Assembly (NCBI RefSeq): GCF_905171765.1
Contig: NC_053394.1
Span: forward strand, 161,789,183-161,853,182
DNA from: Bufo bufo
Lineage: Eukaryota; Chordata; Amphibia; Anura; Bufonidae
Direction of reading: 5' to 3'
Length of the DNA: 64,000 bases
Made by a program: the position numbers and the translations under genes. Every line of letters starts with the position of its first letter. Position 1 is the first letter of the stretch. Positions 1 through 8,195 of this stretch are shown one piece after another. Below the pieces are notes generated by a model, which worked only from the letters and a program-made list of their open reading frames with translations, was not told the DNA's origin and searched no databases.

Positions 1-553
1 TGTGTTCTCTTGCAGCCTGTGCTATGATGGTAGAGTTGGCAACTCCTTTCACAATGTGACGTTACACCATTTTTGCACACTACACATGATGTTGTAGGCC
101 TACTCAAGGGCATCCACACTCAACACAGCAGGCAGCTGAGCTCATTGCACTCACTAGAGCATGTATTCTACATACTGACAGACCTGTCACCATCTATACT
201 GATAGTAGATACGCATATGGGGTAGTGTGGGACCATGGTATGATTTGACAGAGGAGAGGATTCACGGCAGCAGATGGTAAGGATCATGTCTCACAGGGCA
301 ATGCGCTGGCAGATAAGGTGGCGAAACGAGTGGCCAAATGCAACCCCACAGGTCCGTGTAACCATTGGGAAATGCCATGTCCGGCACCTCCAACCCCTGA
401 GATGTCACAAATGCTTATTAATCTTCAGTGGTATGCCACTGAACAGGAACAGCAAGACTGGTGTTATCCAGTATTGCAGAAAAATCCTAAGACAGGATTA
501 GTCTGCAAAGAGGGGGTAGGATATAACAGCATTGAGAATCCTTACAGATACTC
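1..553 (+). pseudogene. Endogenous retrovirus pol remnant (RNase H and RNase H–integrase connector)
   Basis: This is the 3' part of a retroviral polymerase gene, cut by the window edge. The RNase H core is seen at 195–221, which reads YTDSRYAYG and includes a catalytic Asp, followed near 300–335 by NALADKVAKRVA, the usual end of a retroviral RNase H. A Gln/Trp-rich connector follows (about 390–510). In-frame stops near 56 and 247 and changes of frame show it is dead. The integrase zinc-binding domain and catalytic core that should follow are missing: the text passes near 540–554 straight into the integrase C-terminal domain. RNase H would remove the RNA strand during reverse transcription. 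The resemblance is to gamma-type retroviruses; assignment to a named family is not possible from this fragment. Confidence 0.75.
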
Positions 554-1075
554 ATGGGAAGGCCTTTCCCCACCCCCTGGGCAAGACGCCCAATGATAGT
601 GCAGGAAGGGGACCTTGATTTAATAAGGGAAGAATGTGTCACCAAATTGATACAGGTACTTAATAAAACTGAGGAAAAAGTTGCTTGTAAGTCTCCCTCT
701 CTTCCACAGGAACCCACCCACCCATACAGGGTGGGGGATGAGGTAGTGATCAAAACACTGAAGAAAGGAAAATCCCAAGGTGATTTCGTATATGGCCCAC
801 CCACTACCGTGGTTGCAGTGACCAGAACAGCTGTACTGACTGAACAGTCTCCAACTTGGATCCACGCCACCCGAGTGAAGCTTGTGAGAACAAGAGAGGA
901 GGCAGGAACGGAGGCAGACAGCCTTGGCCTTGAAGAAGGACAAGAGGTACTAACGGGGGCAGACAGCCCTGACCTCCAACAAGGCCCAGAGGTACTAACG
1001 GGGGCAGACAGCCCTGACCTTAAACATGATGAGCTCCTCACTCTTTTCTGGAAAATGGTTGAATGTACTGACTAA
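554..1075 (+). pseudogene. Endogenous retrovirus integrase C-terminal domain
   Basis: An open frame of 173 codons that corresponds to the C-terminal, DNA-binding part of a gamma-type retroviral integrase. It holds HPYRVGDEVVIKTL, then VYGPPTTVVAVTRTAV and SPTWIHATRVKLVR, the small SH3-like beta domain that ends gammaretroviral Pol. The ATG at 554 is probably not a true start; the frame is what remains after the catalytic core was deleted upstream. The last 50 codons overlap the start of env at 1026, the arrangement normal for gammaretroviruses. A 45 bp tandem duplication (units from 944 and 989) repeats 15 residues around EVLTGADSPDL just before the overlap. With no DDE core this piece cannot integrate DNA. 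Confidence 0.8.
944..1021 (+). repeat. 45 bp tandem duplication in the pol tail
   Basis: The stretch beginning gaggtactaacgggggcaga at 944 recurs at 989, a spacing of exactly 45 bp (15 codons), so the reading frame is kept. A more diverged related stretch precedes it near 910. It lies in the linker that follows the integrase C-terminal domain, just upstream of the env start. Confidence 0.8.
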
Positions 1076-2028
1076 GATTGCTTCAATAATCTTGTTGATT
1101 TTACCAATTAGCAGTATGGGAGAAGTAGCCGCAACTAGCAAGGGCGGCGTAATCACCTTTTGGTATAATTCATCAAACACTCACGTAGCTACCTACACCT
1201 TTTGTCTTTGTGATATATTGAAAACATGTTCATATTATAACTACTGTTCCAACAACTATGTAGAAGGACAGGCCTATATATGTGTAACAGACTCATACTG
1301 GGGAAAAGGTTGTGGATACTGGGGATCAGTGGGATGGAATACAGGGACAGAATGGGGATATAAACCAGAAAGCGCCCTCAAAAGGAGGGATAAAGATTCT
1401 AAGTCCCTTTTGACTAGAATGACACTCCTTGAGAGAGGGACGTGTTATGTGGACACCTCCTCATTGAATTATTGCAAAAAAAGGTCAGCGGAAATGAAAA
1501 TTGTATTGACAATAGAAAACCCTGGTAAATATGATAAAGGAGATTATGTACTGGGATGGTACTTCCATAAAATGTGGGGAGCTGAGACTTCCCGGGTAAC
1601 ACAAATGTTCAAACTTAGAGATATGTATAAGTCTAAGGAATACCAACCCATCACAGGTGTCCCCAAAAACCCACTAGCCCCACATATAGTTTCTTTAAAA
1701 AACCTAAGGGCCATATCTGATCCCACATATGAGGATACTTTGGCCATGGAAACTGGTTTTTCTGATGTTAATTTGTGGCTGGAGTGGATGAAGTATAGTG
1801 CAGCCTCTGTGAATAAAAGTAACTGTTACATATGCAGTGCTGCCAAAGCACACCTAGGTACCGTACCCCTAGTGTTACCAAAAAGTGTTGAAGAATGTTT
1901 TTTGACTCTTTTTGATAATATGTCTTATAACCACAGTGCATGTACAGAATGGAAATCAAAATACCCTCTTTTGTTAAAAAATCCTCGCCCAGGGGCAGGT
2001 ATCCAGGTATATCCAGATAACTACACAT
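1026..2028 (+). pseudogene. env: Endogenous retrovirus env, N-terminal part of surface subunit (SU)
   Basis: First piece of a retroviral envelope gene, starting at an ATG at 1026 that overlaps the end of pol in another frame. Codons 1–32 form a signal peptide with the hydrophobic run IASIILLILPISS. The rest is a Cys-rich ectodomain with several Asn-X-Ser/Thr sites. Codons 267–270 read CYIC, a CXXC motif as found in gamma-type SU, where it mediates the labile disulphide to TM. The frame is open through 334 codons and is then cut at 2028 by an inserted palindromic element; it stops eight bases inside the insert. Env would serve cell entry of the retrovirus, but this copy is interrupted here and again at 3296. 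There is no sign of domestication beyond the long open frames. Confidence 0.85.
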
Positions 2029-2096
2029 TCAAGTAACAAGGTTAGGGGGCACACCAAATAATATGCGGAGTGCAAGGGGCGGTGAAAACAAGCATG

Positions 2097-2906
2097 AACC
2101 AATAAGACCTAACCCAAGAGAGGGTCAACAGAACCACCCCATAAATGCACATCCGACAATGAATCAGTATAAAAAGTATATAAAGTTTATTAGACACACC
2201 AACAGACACATTAAAAAATTGTATACAATTAGAGCAAAGTGCGGTATGCAATAAATATTATGTAACCAGCACATACAGGTCCACTGAATTGCCCCACCAT
2301 AGGCACAAATAATGAAAACCAGCATATGAGAATATCAATGTGAAACATGAAGAGAATGTAATATAAGGTGAGACCTCTAAAATACAAACAGACCTGAATA
2401 TGGTCACAATGGAGGGGCCAAACCTACATGAACAGCTGGTGCAGTGGACCTGGAGAAAATGAGAAAGCGCCCAACGCGTATCGCCGGAGCAATCCCCTGA
2501 GGAAGCCGGATTGCTCCGGCGATACGCGTTGGGCGCTTTCTCATTTTCTCCAGGTCCACTGCACCAGCTGTTCATGTAGGTTTGGCCCCTCCATTGTGAC
2601 CATATTCAGGTCTGTTTGTATTTTAGAGGTCTCACCTTATATTACATTCTCTTCATGTTTCACATTGATATTCTCATATGCTGGTTTTCATTATTTGTGC
2701 CTATGGTGGGGCAATTCAGTGGACCTGTATGTGCTGGTTACATAATATTTATTGCATACCGCACTTTGCTCTAATTGTATACAATTTTTTAATGTGTCTG
2801 TTGGTGTGTCTAATAAACTTTATATACTTTTTATACTGATTCATTGTCGGATGTGCATTTATGGGGTGGTTCTGTTGACCCTCTCTTGGGTTAGGTCTTA
2901 TTGGTT
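2097..2906. repeat. Near-perfect inverted repeat, 399 bp arms, 12 bp spacer
   Basis: Reading the right arm backwards gives the left arm base for base over every part I compared, from aaccaataagacc at 2097 to the centre at 2495/2508. The only asymmetric part is the 12 bp spacer cctgaggaagcc (2496–2507). Such long palindromes are unstable, so this one must be young or held by a special structure. Confidence 0.9.
2491..2536 (+). ncRNA. Degenerate hammerhead-ribozyme-like motif at the palindrome centre
   Basis: The plus strand holds the core CUGAGGA (2497–2503), one unpaired A, a 6 bp helix II GCCGGA/UCCGGC (2505–2510 with 2515–2520) and then GAUAC (2521–2525), where the consensus is GAAAC. A two-pair helix III could form with GU at 2528–2529, and helix I CCC/GGG (2494–2496 with 2531–2533) closes it. 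Predicted cleavage would follow U2530. The A-to-U change at core position 14 should lower or abolish activity. The extra base after CUGANGA also occurs in the motifs at 6776 and 12126. Confidence 0.5.
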
Positions 2907-2921
2907 CAGATAACTACACAT

Positions 2922-3298
2922 GTTACAAAGGGAGTACACATGGGAGGAATATACAGAATTTCACTAAAGGTTATTGTCACAAATACAGCAATCTGAACAT
3001 ATCCCTCACTCAGAACCAAGTATACTCCATAGGAGATGTGTACTGGATCTGTGGAGATGGAAAAATAAGATCCAGATTGGAAGGTGCCTGGAAAGGTGAA
3101 TGTGCGCTTGCCAAAGTTATAATGAACATGCACATTTTTACCGAATCAGATATTATAGAAAAAGGGGTGCTAAAGATAAACAAAAGAAGTAGCCCCCTTT
3201 CAAGTTTTGATCCCCATGTGTATATAGATGCAATAGGTGTTCCAAGAGGGGTCCCAGATGAGTTCAAAGCTAGAGATCAAGTAGCTGCCGGATTTTAA
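2922..3298 (+). pseudogene. env: Endogenous retrovirus env, C-terminal part of SU
   Basis: The envelope reading frame resumes right after the duplicated target site. Cys residues continue (DNYTCYKG, VYWICGDGKIRSRLEG, GECALAKVIM), followed by the end of SU with a weakly basic stretch LKINKRSS near 3170–3195, which may be the cleavage region, although no canonical R-X-K/R-R site is seen. The frame ends at a single TAA at 3296–3298; the same frame continues directly beyond it into the transmembrane subunit. The stop therefore looks like one substitution, not a rearrangement. It lies just ahead of the part that should enter the membrane-fusion subunit, so no full-length Env could be made without readthrough. 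Confidence 0.8.
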
Positions 3299-3898
3299 TC
3301 AATATTTCCCATCATTACTGTGAATAAAAATGTGGATTGGATAAATTACATATACTACAATCAGCAAAGGTTTGTAAACTATACCAGAGATGCATTTCTA
3401 GGGGTAGCAGAAGAACTACAAGCAGACTCGATCATGACATTCCAGAATCGAATGGTGTTGGATATGATTCTTGCAGAGAAGGGCGGAGTGTGCCGAGTAT
3501 TGACTGATCCAACCTCCTGTTGCACATACATACCAAATAATACTGGCCCCACTGGTAAGGTCACAATAGCTATAAAAAAGCTTGAAGATCTGTCAATAGA
3601 ACTGAAAAAGAACTCAGGTATAAATAATCCATGGGATCAATACATTGGGTGGTTCACAAGTTGGAAACAAGGTCTCATGCAACTAGGGATTGTCATACTA
3701 ATAGTAATTGTAGTAATAGGTGTAGTAGCATTATGTGTTATTCCTTGTGTGAGACGAATGCTAGAAAAAGGGCTCTCTAATATGTCATTATATCAGACTA
3801 CTGTACCCCAGGAGGATCGAAGCCCAGATGGGTATAAAAATTACCTAATATCGTATAGAGAGAAAAAGGACAAGAAAGGAAAGAACCATGTAGTGTGA
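3299..3898 (+). pseudogene. env: Endogenous retrovirus env transmembrane subunit (TM)
   Basis: About 199 open codons in the frame of the preceding SU piece, downstream of the TAA at 3296. In order: a heptad-like helical region (codons from about 3320), the conserved QNRMVLDMILAEKGGVC stretch (about 3443–3493) that corresponds to the immunosuppressive-domain region of gamma-type TM, then a disulphide motif C-X8-CC (Cys codons at 3491, 3518 and 3521) in place of the usual C-X6-CC. A second helix leads to a membrane span at about 3677–3755 (LGIVILIVIVVIGVVALCV), and a charged cytoplasmic tail of about 45 residues ends at TGA 3896–3898. TM would drive membrane fusion during entry. The piece itself has no internal break. 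Confidence 0.85.
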
Positions 3899-3914
3899 TC
3901 CACTAAAGGTTCTT

Positions 3915-3923
3915 AAGAGGGGA
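3915..3923 (+). promoter_or_regulatory. Polypurine tract of the endogenous retrovirus
   Basis: The purine run aagagggga lies 17 bp after the env stop and directly before the likely LTR start. In retroviruses this RNA segment resists RNase H and primes plus-strand DNA synthesis. Confidence 0.55.
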
Positions 3924-3925
3924 TT

Positions 3926-4349
3926 TGAAAGGAATCCATGTTCTTTTTTATGTCAAAACCAATTGTGCTTTTTGCTGAAGTTTCGTTTCTCTGTTAGGAA
4001 CCAACTCTGATTGCTGTGAAACTAATTGCTGTAAGGTTTCTATTCTCTGTAACCCTGAATCTTATCTCTTTGGCACTACTCCCGGACAATATTCCTAATA
4101 TGGAAGTTCCGTTTTTGTTTCTCTTTTTCTGTCTGTAGAATGAAACGTGTTAATATGATAGGTTGAATACATAACTTACGATGATGTGCTAATAAAGGGG
4201 GTAAAGCCCCCTCTATATAACCTGTGTGCATTAAAAATAAACCTCAGAGTGTTCATTCAGTACATCACTGTTGTGTCTTTTATTACCTACTGAGTGAAGC
4301 GCTCTCCTGGCGTCAGAAAAGGACTCAAACCAAGCCGATACTAGAAGTT
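3926..4349 (+). repeat. Probable 3' LTR of the endogenous retrovirus
   Basis: The LTR appears to begin with TG at 3926, just after the polypurine tract. It contains a TATA box ctatataa (4213–4220) and a polyadenylation signal AATAAA (4236–4241), spaced as in a U3–R–U5 unit. The 3' end is uncertain: no second LTR copy lies in the window for comparison, and no clear CA terminus is visible before 4350. Confidence 0.5.
4213..4241 (+). promoter_or_regulatory. LTR TATA box and polyadenylation signal
   Basis: ctatataa at 4213–4220 is followed 16 bp later by AATAAA at 4236–4241. This tight spacing places the transcription start and poly(A) signal within one short R region, as in many gammaretroviral LTRs. 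Confidence 0.55.
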
Positions 4350-4366
4350 TGGTGCCAGGGGTACCA
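4350..4366 (+). other. Primer-binding-site-like sequence after the LTR
   Basis: tggtgccaggggtacc at 4350–4365 has the TGG start and the composition of a tRNA primer-binding site. It sits where a 5' LTR would meet its leader, which is odd after a 3' LTR. It could mean a tandem provirus or shared LTR, or be chance. Confidence 0.3.
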
Positions 4367-4383
4367 AGTGGGACGTTGAGATT

Positions 4384-4510
4384 CCTATCAGAAACCAACC
4401 AAAAATGACCCCATTCTAGAAACTACACCCCTCAAGGTATTCAAAACTGATTTTACAAACGTCGTTAACCCTTTAGGTGTTCCACAAGAGTTATTGTGGA
4501 ACAATAACTC
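4384..4510. other. Unassigned repeat-like sequence
   Basis: It begins with ccaaccaaaaatgaccccat and contains ctacacccctcaag, a phrase that resembles a dispersed amphibian repeat. No coding potential is visible. Confidence 0.3.
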
Positions 4511-4870
4511 AGCGCACACTCTCCCCCTCAGCGAGATCCTGCGCGCTGACTTCCTTGCCCGGGGCATGCGCACTGCGATGCCCATTACTGGCACGGCATC
4601 ACAGTAGCTTATGCGCATGCGCCGGCTAACGGCGCAGAAACTGCAGAAAGGAGGCGGTCCATCGGCGCAGGAGAAGAGGAGGAAAGCCGAGCGAGCAGCT
4701 GTCACTGCAGACAGAGAGCCAACAGAGGTACATTTATATCTTTGATCCGTTAGCCGGCGCATGCGCATAAGCTACTGCGATGCCGTGCCAGCAATGGGCA
4801 TCGCAGTGCGCATGCCCCGGGCAAGGAAGTCAGCGCACAGGCGCGGGATCTCGCTGAGGGGGAGAGAAAA
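4511..4870. repeat. Inverted repeat, about 120 bp arms
   Basis: The left arm (4511–4632) runs from agcgcacactctccccctca to the Cys-rich-looking GC segment ending gccggctaacgg. The right arm (4748–4870) is its reverse complement with a few mismatches and indels. About 115 bp of unrelated sequence separate them. This is the structure of a foldback or MITE-type element. Confidence 0.75.
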
Positions 4871-5120
4871 CAGATGGGCGGGCAGAGGAAGAGGCTGGGC
4901 GGGGATAAGAGCCGAAGAGGCAGAGCTGCCCGGGCACCAACGTGGTGGACGCCGCCCCTGGGCACTTGCGAGCCCTCATTTACATATGCATCAAAGTTCA
5001 TTTTTGGCAGTTTTACAAGTCCACAAAAGCATATAAAGGTACTGTTTTAATCATCTGTGTTGCGGCTACAGCGCTATGGGAACTGTTAAAAAGGGGTAAA
5101 TGTGCTGACAGACTCCCTTT

Positions 5121-5168
5121 AACCTTTTCCATACTGCGGTCCGTACGGACCGCGGTATGGAAAGGGTT
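5121..5168. repeat. 48 bp palindrome
   Basis: The two halves are reverse complements around ccgtacgg, with one extra base on one side. Probably a terminus or hairpin of a MITE-type repeat. Confidence 0.7.
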
Positions 5169-5257
5169 ACACGGCTGACATCACAGCACAGATGCACATT
5201 TAGCCGAGATGCCTGCTCAATGATCACCGGGCGGCGGTGATCGGAACAACACATGAT

Positions 5258-5327
5258 GTACCGGTACGTCATGTGTCCTTAAGGACTCGGGAAACATGCC
5301 GTACCGGTACGTCATGTGTCCTTAAGG
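5258..5327 (+). repeat. Tandem pair of a 27 bp motif
   Basis: gtaccggtacgtcatgtgtc plus cttaagg occurs at 5258–5284 and again at 5301–5327, 43 bp apart. Each copy contains the palindrome gtaccggtac. Confidence 0.75.
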
Positions 5328-6775
5328 GGTTAAAGGGGTTGTGTCATCCGAGACATTGGTGGCATATCACTTATAAATACCACCAATGTCAGATAGGTGT
5401 GGGTCTTACCTCTGGGCAAGAGCGCACCGCGCTAGCGTGGCCACCCCCTATTACTTTTAATGGGGATTCAAAAATGTATGGCATACGGCAAATGATGTAA
5501 TGGGAAAAAAATATAAAAAGAGTCAATTAGGCATTTTTTGTCACTTCAACTACCCAATAATTTTTTTATAAAGGGTGATCAAAAAGTCGCACACACTTAA
5601 GATTGGTATCACTGAAAAGAACAGATCGTCCCGCAAAAAAGGAGTCCTCACACAGCCCAGTACACATAAATACCAAAAAAGTTATAGAGGTCAGAAAATG
5701 GTGATAATTATTATTTTTTCCCTCAAAGGTTTAAAAAAAAATTCAGTATTAAATGCAAGAAAAATTATACAACTGTGATATCGTTGTAACATTACTGATC
5801 TAGAGAATGAAGATAAAAGGTCAATTTTACCGCATAGTGTACAGTGTAATAAAAAAAAATGTAAACCTTTATCAGAATTGCGTTTTTCCCCAATTTTACC
5901 CCATTTGGATTTTATTTTTTGCTTCCCACTACATAGTATGCAATCGTAAATGGCACCATTAGAAAGTACAACTTCTCCTGCAAAAAATAAGCCCTCATAA
6001 GGCTATGTGAACGGAAAAATACAAAAGTTAGCATAATGGGAAGGCGAGGAGTAAAAAACGAAAACGCAAAAATGAAAAATCCCAGGGTCCTTAAAGGGTT
6101 AAGGAGTGGAATTTGACAGAGCAAACGTTCATATTCACACTATTTCGGATTTTAAAAACTTTGCAGTTTATTTATTTTACTCATACAGCACTGACATATT
6201 CTGCAGTGCTGTACAGACATTATCATTACTTTTTGCGTGATCCTTCACAGCGTGTTGAGACACAAATTTTTGAATTTTTCAATTGATCTCTAGGATCAGT
6301 GGCTGTCGCTAAATTGACACGTGTGATAATATGTTTGAAATAAAACGTAACATTTATTATATCAATTGTTAAAATGCTTAACATACCACTCACAATTTAA
6401 AATTATCAGCTCAGCTTGTAATCTGTATGATGTTTTTTATTTTTAGTATTTTTAGTAAACTTCACAGTTATTGAATTTTTGCGTCTTGGGGTACCTCTTG
6501 GAGGTGCTGCCAGCTGTCTAATATAAAAGTATATATATAAGCACTGCTTTGGCTGCTTTATATTTAGCAGCCCTTGCTCGTGCTATGCTGCTCCAGCTCT
6601 GTTATACCACTATTGTGGTCCGTCACAGGAGTTGGCTAACTCTCCCTTCTGTCTATTACTGACTGGTAGCTGGCGTGCTCTCCTCCTCACTGTCCCCTGA
6701 CTGCCTGCTTAACTAGTGGTCATAGTTGTGGAGATTTACAAGCGATGCTGTTTAAAACAGATAATTTACAGGACA

Positions 6776-6829
6776 CTGCCCCCCGACATGTTTCGCCAAA
6801 TAACTTGGCGTCTTCAGGGGAACGGGCAG
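6776..6829 (-). ncRNA. Hammerhead ribozyme, type I minimal form (PLE A copy 1)
   Basis: On the minus strand: outer helix I CUGCCC/GGGCAG, a small bulge, inner helix I CCC/GGG, core CUGAAGA, helix II GCCAA/UUGGC with loop GUUAU, then GAAAC and a two-pair helix III (AC with GU, loop AU), ending at GUC. Every core base fits the hammerhead consensus except one extra C between CUGAAGA and helix II. Cleavage is predicted between minus-strand positions 6785 and 6784. Such minimal hammerheads are known in the terminal repeats of Penelope-like elements, where they may process tandem transcripts. Confidence 0.8.
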
Positions 6830-7539
6830 ACTGTTCCTGTGGTGGGCGTGACCGGAGCTTTTATAACCTCCCTCCAATGATGTAATTCATTTGTATCCAC
6901 TAAGGATACATTTCGTTATACCGTAATGATCTGGAGCCTATCAGGGATATACTAATGTAGTCACCTCGTCTCCCCCTCTCTCACTTGTCCAATCGGCTCC
7001 TTCGTCTCATTTTGTTCTTTGCGCATGCGCCTGTTACGACGCCGGCGCTGGTGTCCGATAGCAGGCTTATGTGCATGCTCGAGGACTTAGAACTATGCGC
7101 TCGCATTGCTGAGCCGGACCGAGGATCTAATATCCCTCTGTGCGCTTGCGTGGCTTCTCTAGCTCATTTCGACTGTAAAGTTGATCCTAACTAGATGATC
7201 TATAGGAAGAATGGATGATTAGATATGGAATTACAGACATCGCTAGCCCTTTTAGCTAGTCTGCGGCTATATGGGTGGACATTGCGTATTGTATATGCGA
7301 TGTTTATCTTTATTTCAACCAGTGCTCTACTTTTCCTATTTTCAACGGTTACTGCTTGGTGCAATTTATAAAAGATGAGTCTTTAATGATTTTATTATGG
7401 ATCAATAATAGTTATTGTTTGGTAGTTGTGCATGACTAACCTTTGACATATATCTAACTATTAGCTCTTATAGTGGGCCTAGTAACTTACTAACTATACA
7501 TTCTCTATTTCTTCTATACTATTCATTGATTTGCCTACT

Positions 7540-7800
7540 CATTAATTATTATGGTTTCTTTTCTTTTTCTGAATTTTTACCTTATTAATTTTTATATTCA
7601 ATATTTTATATTTTTTAGAACCGTTTTTATTATTTATTTGTTCATGATTTAATTTTTATAATTTTTTTATATTTATTATTATTTTTTATTATTTATTTTT
7701 TATTTTATTTTTATTTTTTTATTTTATTTTTTTATTTTTTTTATATATATTTTTTATTTATTTTAATTTTTGTTTTTTATTTTTAATTTTTATTATTATT
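7540..7800. repeat. AT-rich low-complexity tract in pseudo-LTR copy 1
   Basis: Mostly runs of T broken by A, such as repeated tttatttttt. The same tract at 12905–13145 differs in length, as expected of slippage-prone DNA. Confidence 0.8.
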
Positions 7801-8195
7801 GTTTTATTGTGTGATTTATCATTTTAATATATGTGATATTGGTTTAGTAAATCTGTTTATTATTTTTTAACCATTCAGTAACCCTTGATTTGCATTTGCT
7901 GCAAGACGTCCCCTCTATCAGTCGAACATCTCTTTGGTAAGTATACTTGTTTTTATTTTTATTTATTTATTTTTATACTGCTGGACTAGAGATTAATGGC
8001 AGGAGGTTGGAGGTGCCGATCATTTGTTTGTTTATTATATAAAACATACCCTGGTTTACAGCCTAACTGGTCTCGCCCACTTATCATTTTTCTTGTATTC
8101 ATAAACTTATATTTTGTGTAAGCACTTGCTTTACAAATACATTAGTATATTTATTTAGTAGGATATAATATACAGTACCTCTATGGATTCCCAAT

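Larger units (their letters stand above)
2029..2906 (+). mobile_element. 878 bp palindromic insertion in env with 15 bp target-site duplication
   Basis: The insert is bounded by a perfect 15 bp duplication of env, cagataactacacat, at 2014–2028 and 2907–2921. The offset of 893 bp, and the frame it implies, accounts for the reading-frame change between the env pieces, so the boundaries are secure. Inside lie 68 bp of unmirrored sequence (2029–2096), then two inverted arms of 399 bp (2097–2495 and 2508–2906) around a 12 bp spacer. No coding capacity is credible: the open frames in the arms are mirror images of each other. The spacer and right arm contain a hammerhead-like core. Variable-length target duplications, inverted arms and hammerhead motifs are all known from Penelope-like elements, so I infer a non-autonomous relative of these. 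A foldback DNA transposon is the alternative. Confidence 0.8.
4871..6219. other. Non-coding repeat DNA between the inverted repeat and PLE A
   Basis: No gene is visible. It holds a 48 bp palindrome (5121–5168), a short tandem pair (5258–5327), and an AT-rich repeat at about 5340–6105 that ends gtccttaaagggttaagg. Parts of this repeat near 5930–6000 match, in reverse complement, the sequence near 14480–14580, so both belong to one dispersed family. The segment 6110–6219 matches the flank right of PLE A in style and forms its insertion target. Confidence 0.5.

Noticed and set aside
2258..2745. Two similar 105-codon open frames on opposite strands
   Set aside because: They are mirror images produced by the palindrome, with no domain or coding bias.
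4388..5036. Arg-rich open frames on both strands
   Set aside because: They arise from the two arms of the inverted repeat and share residues only for that reason.
6985..7194. 69-codon plus-strand frame, repeated at 12335–12544
   Set aside because: It lies in the pseudo-LTR antisense to the element and is duplicated with it; no motif supports it.
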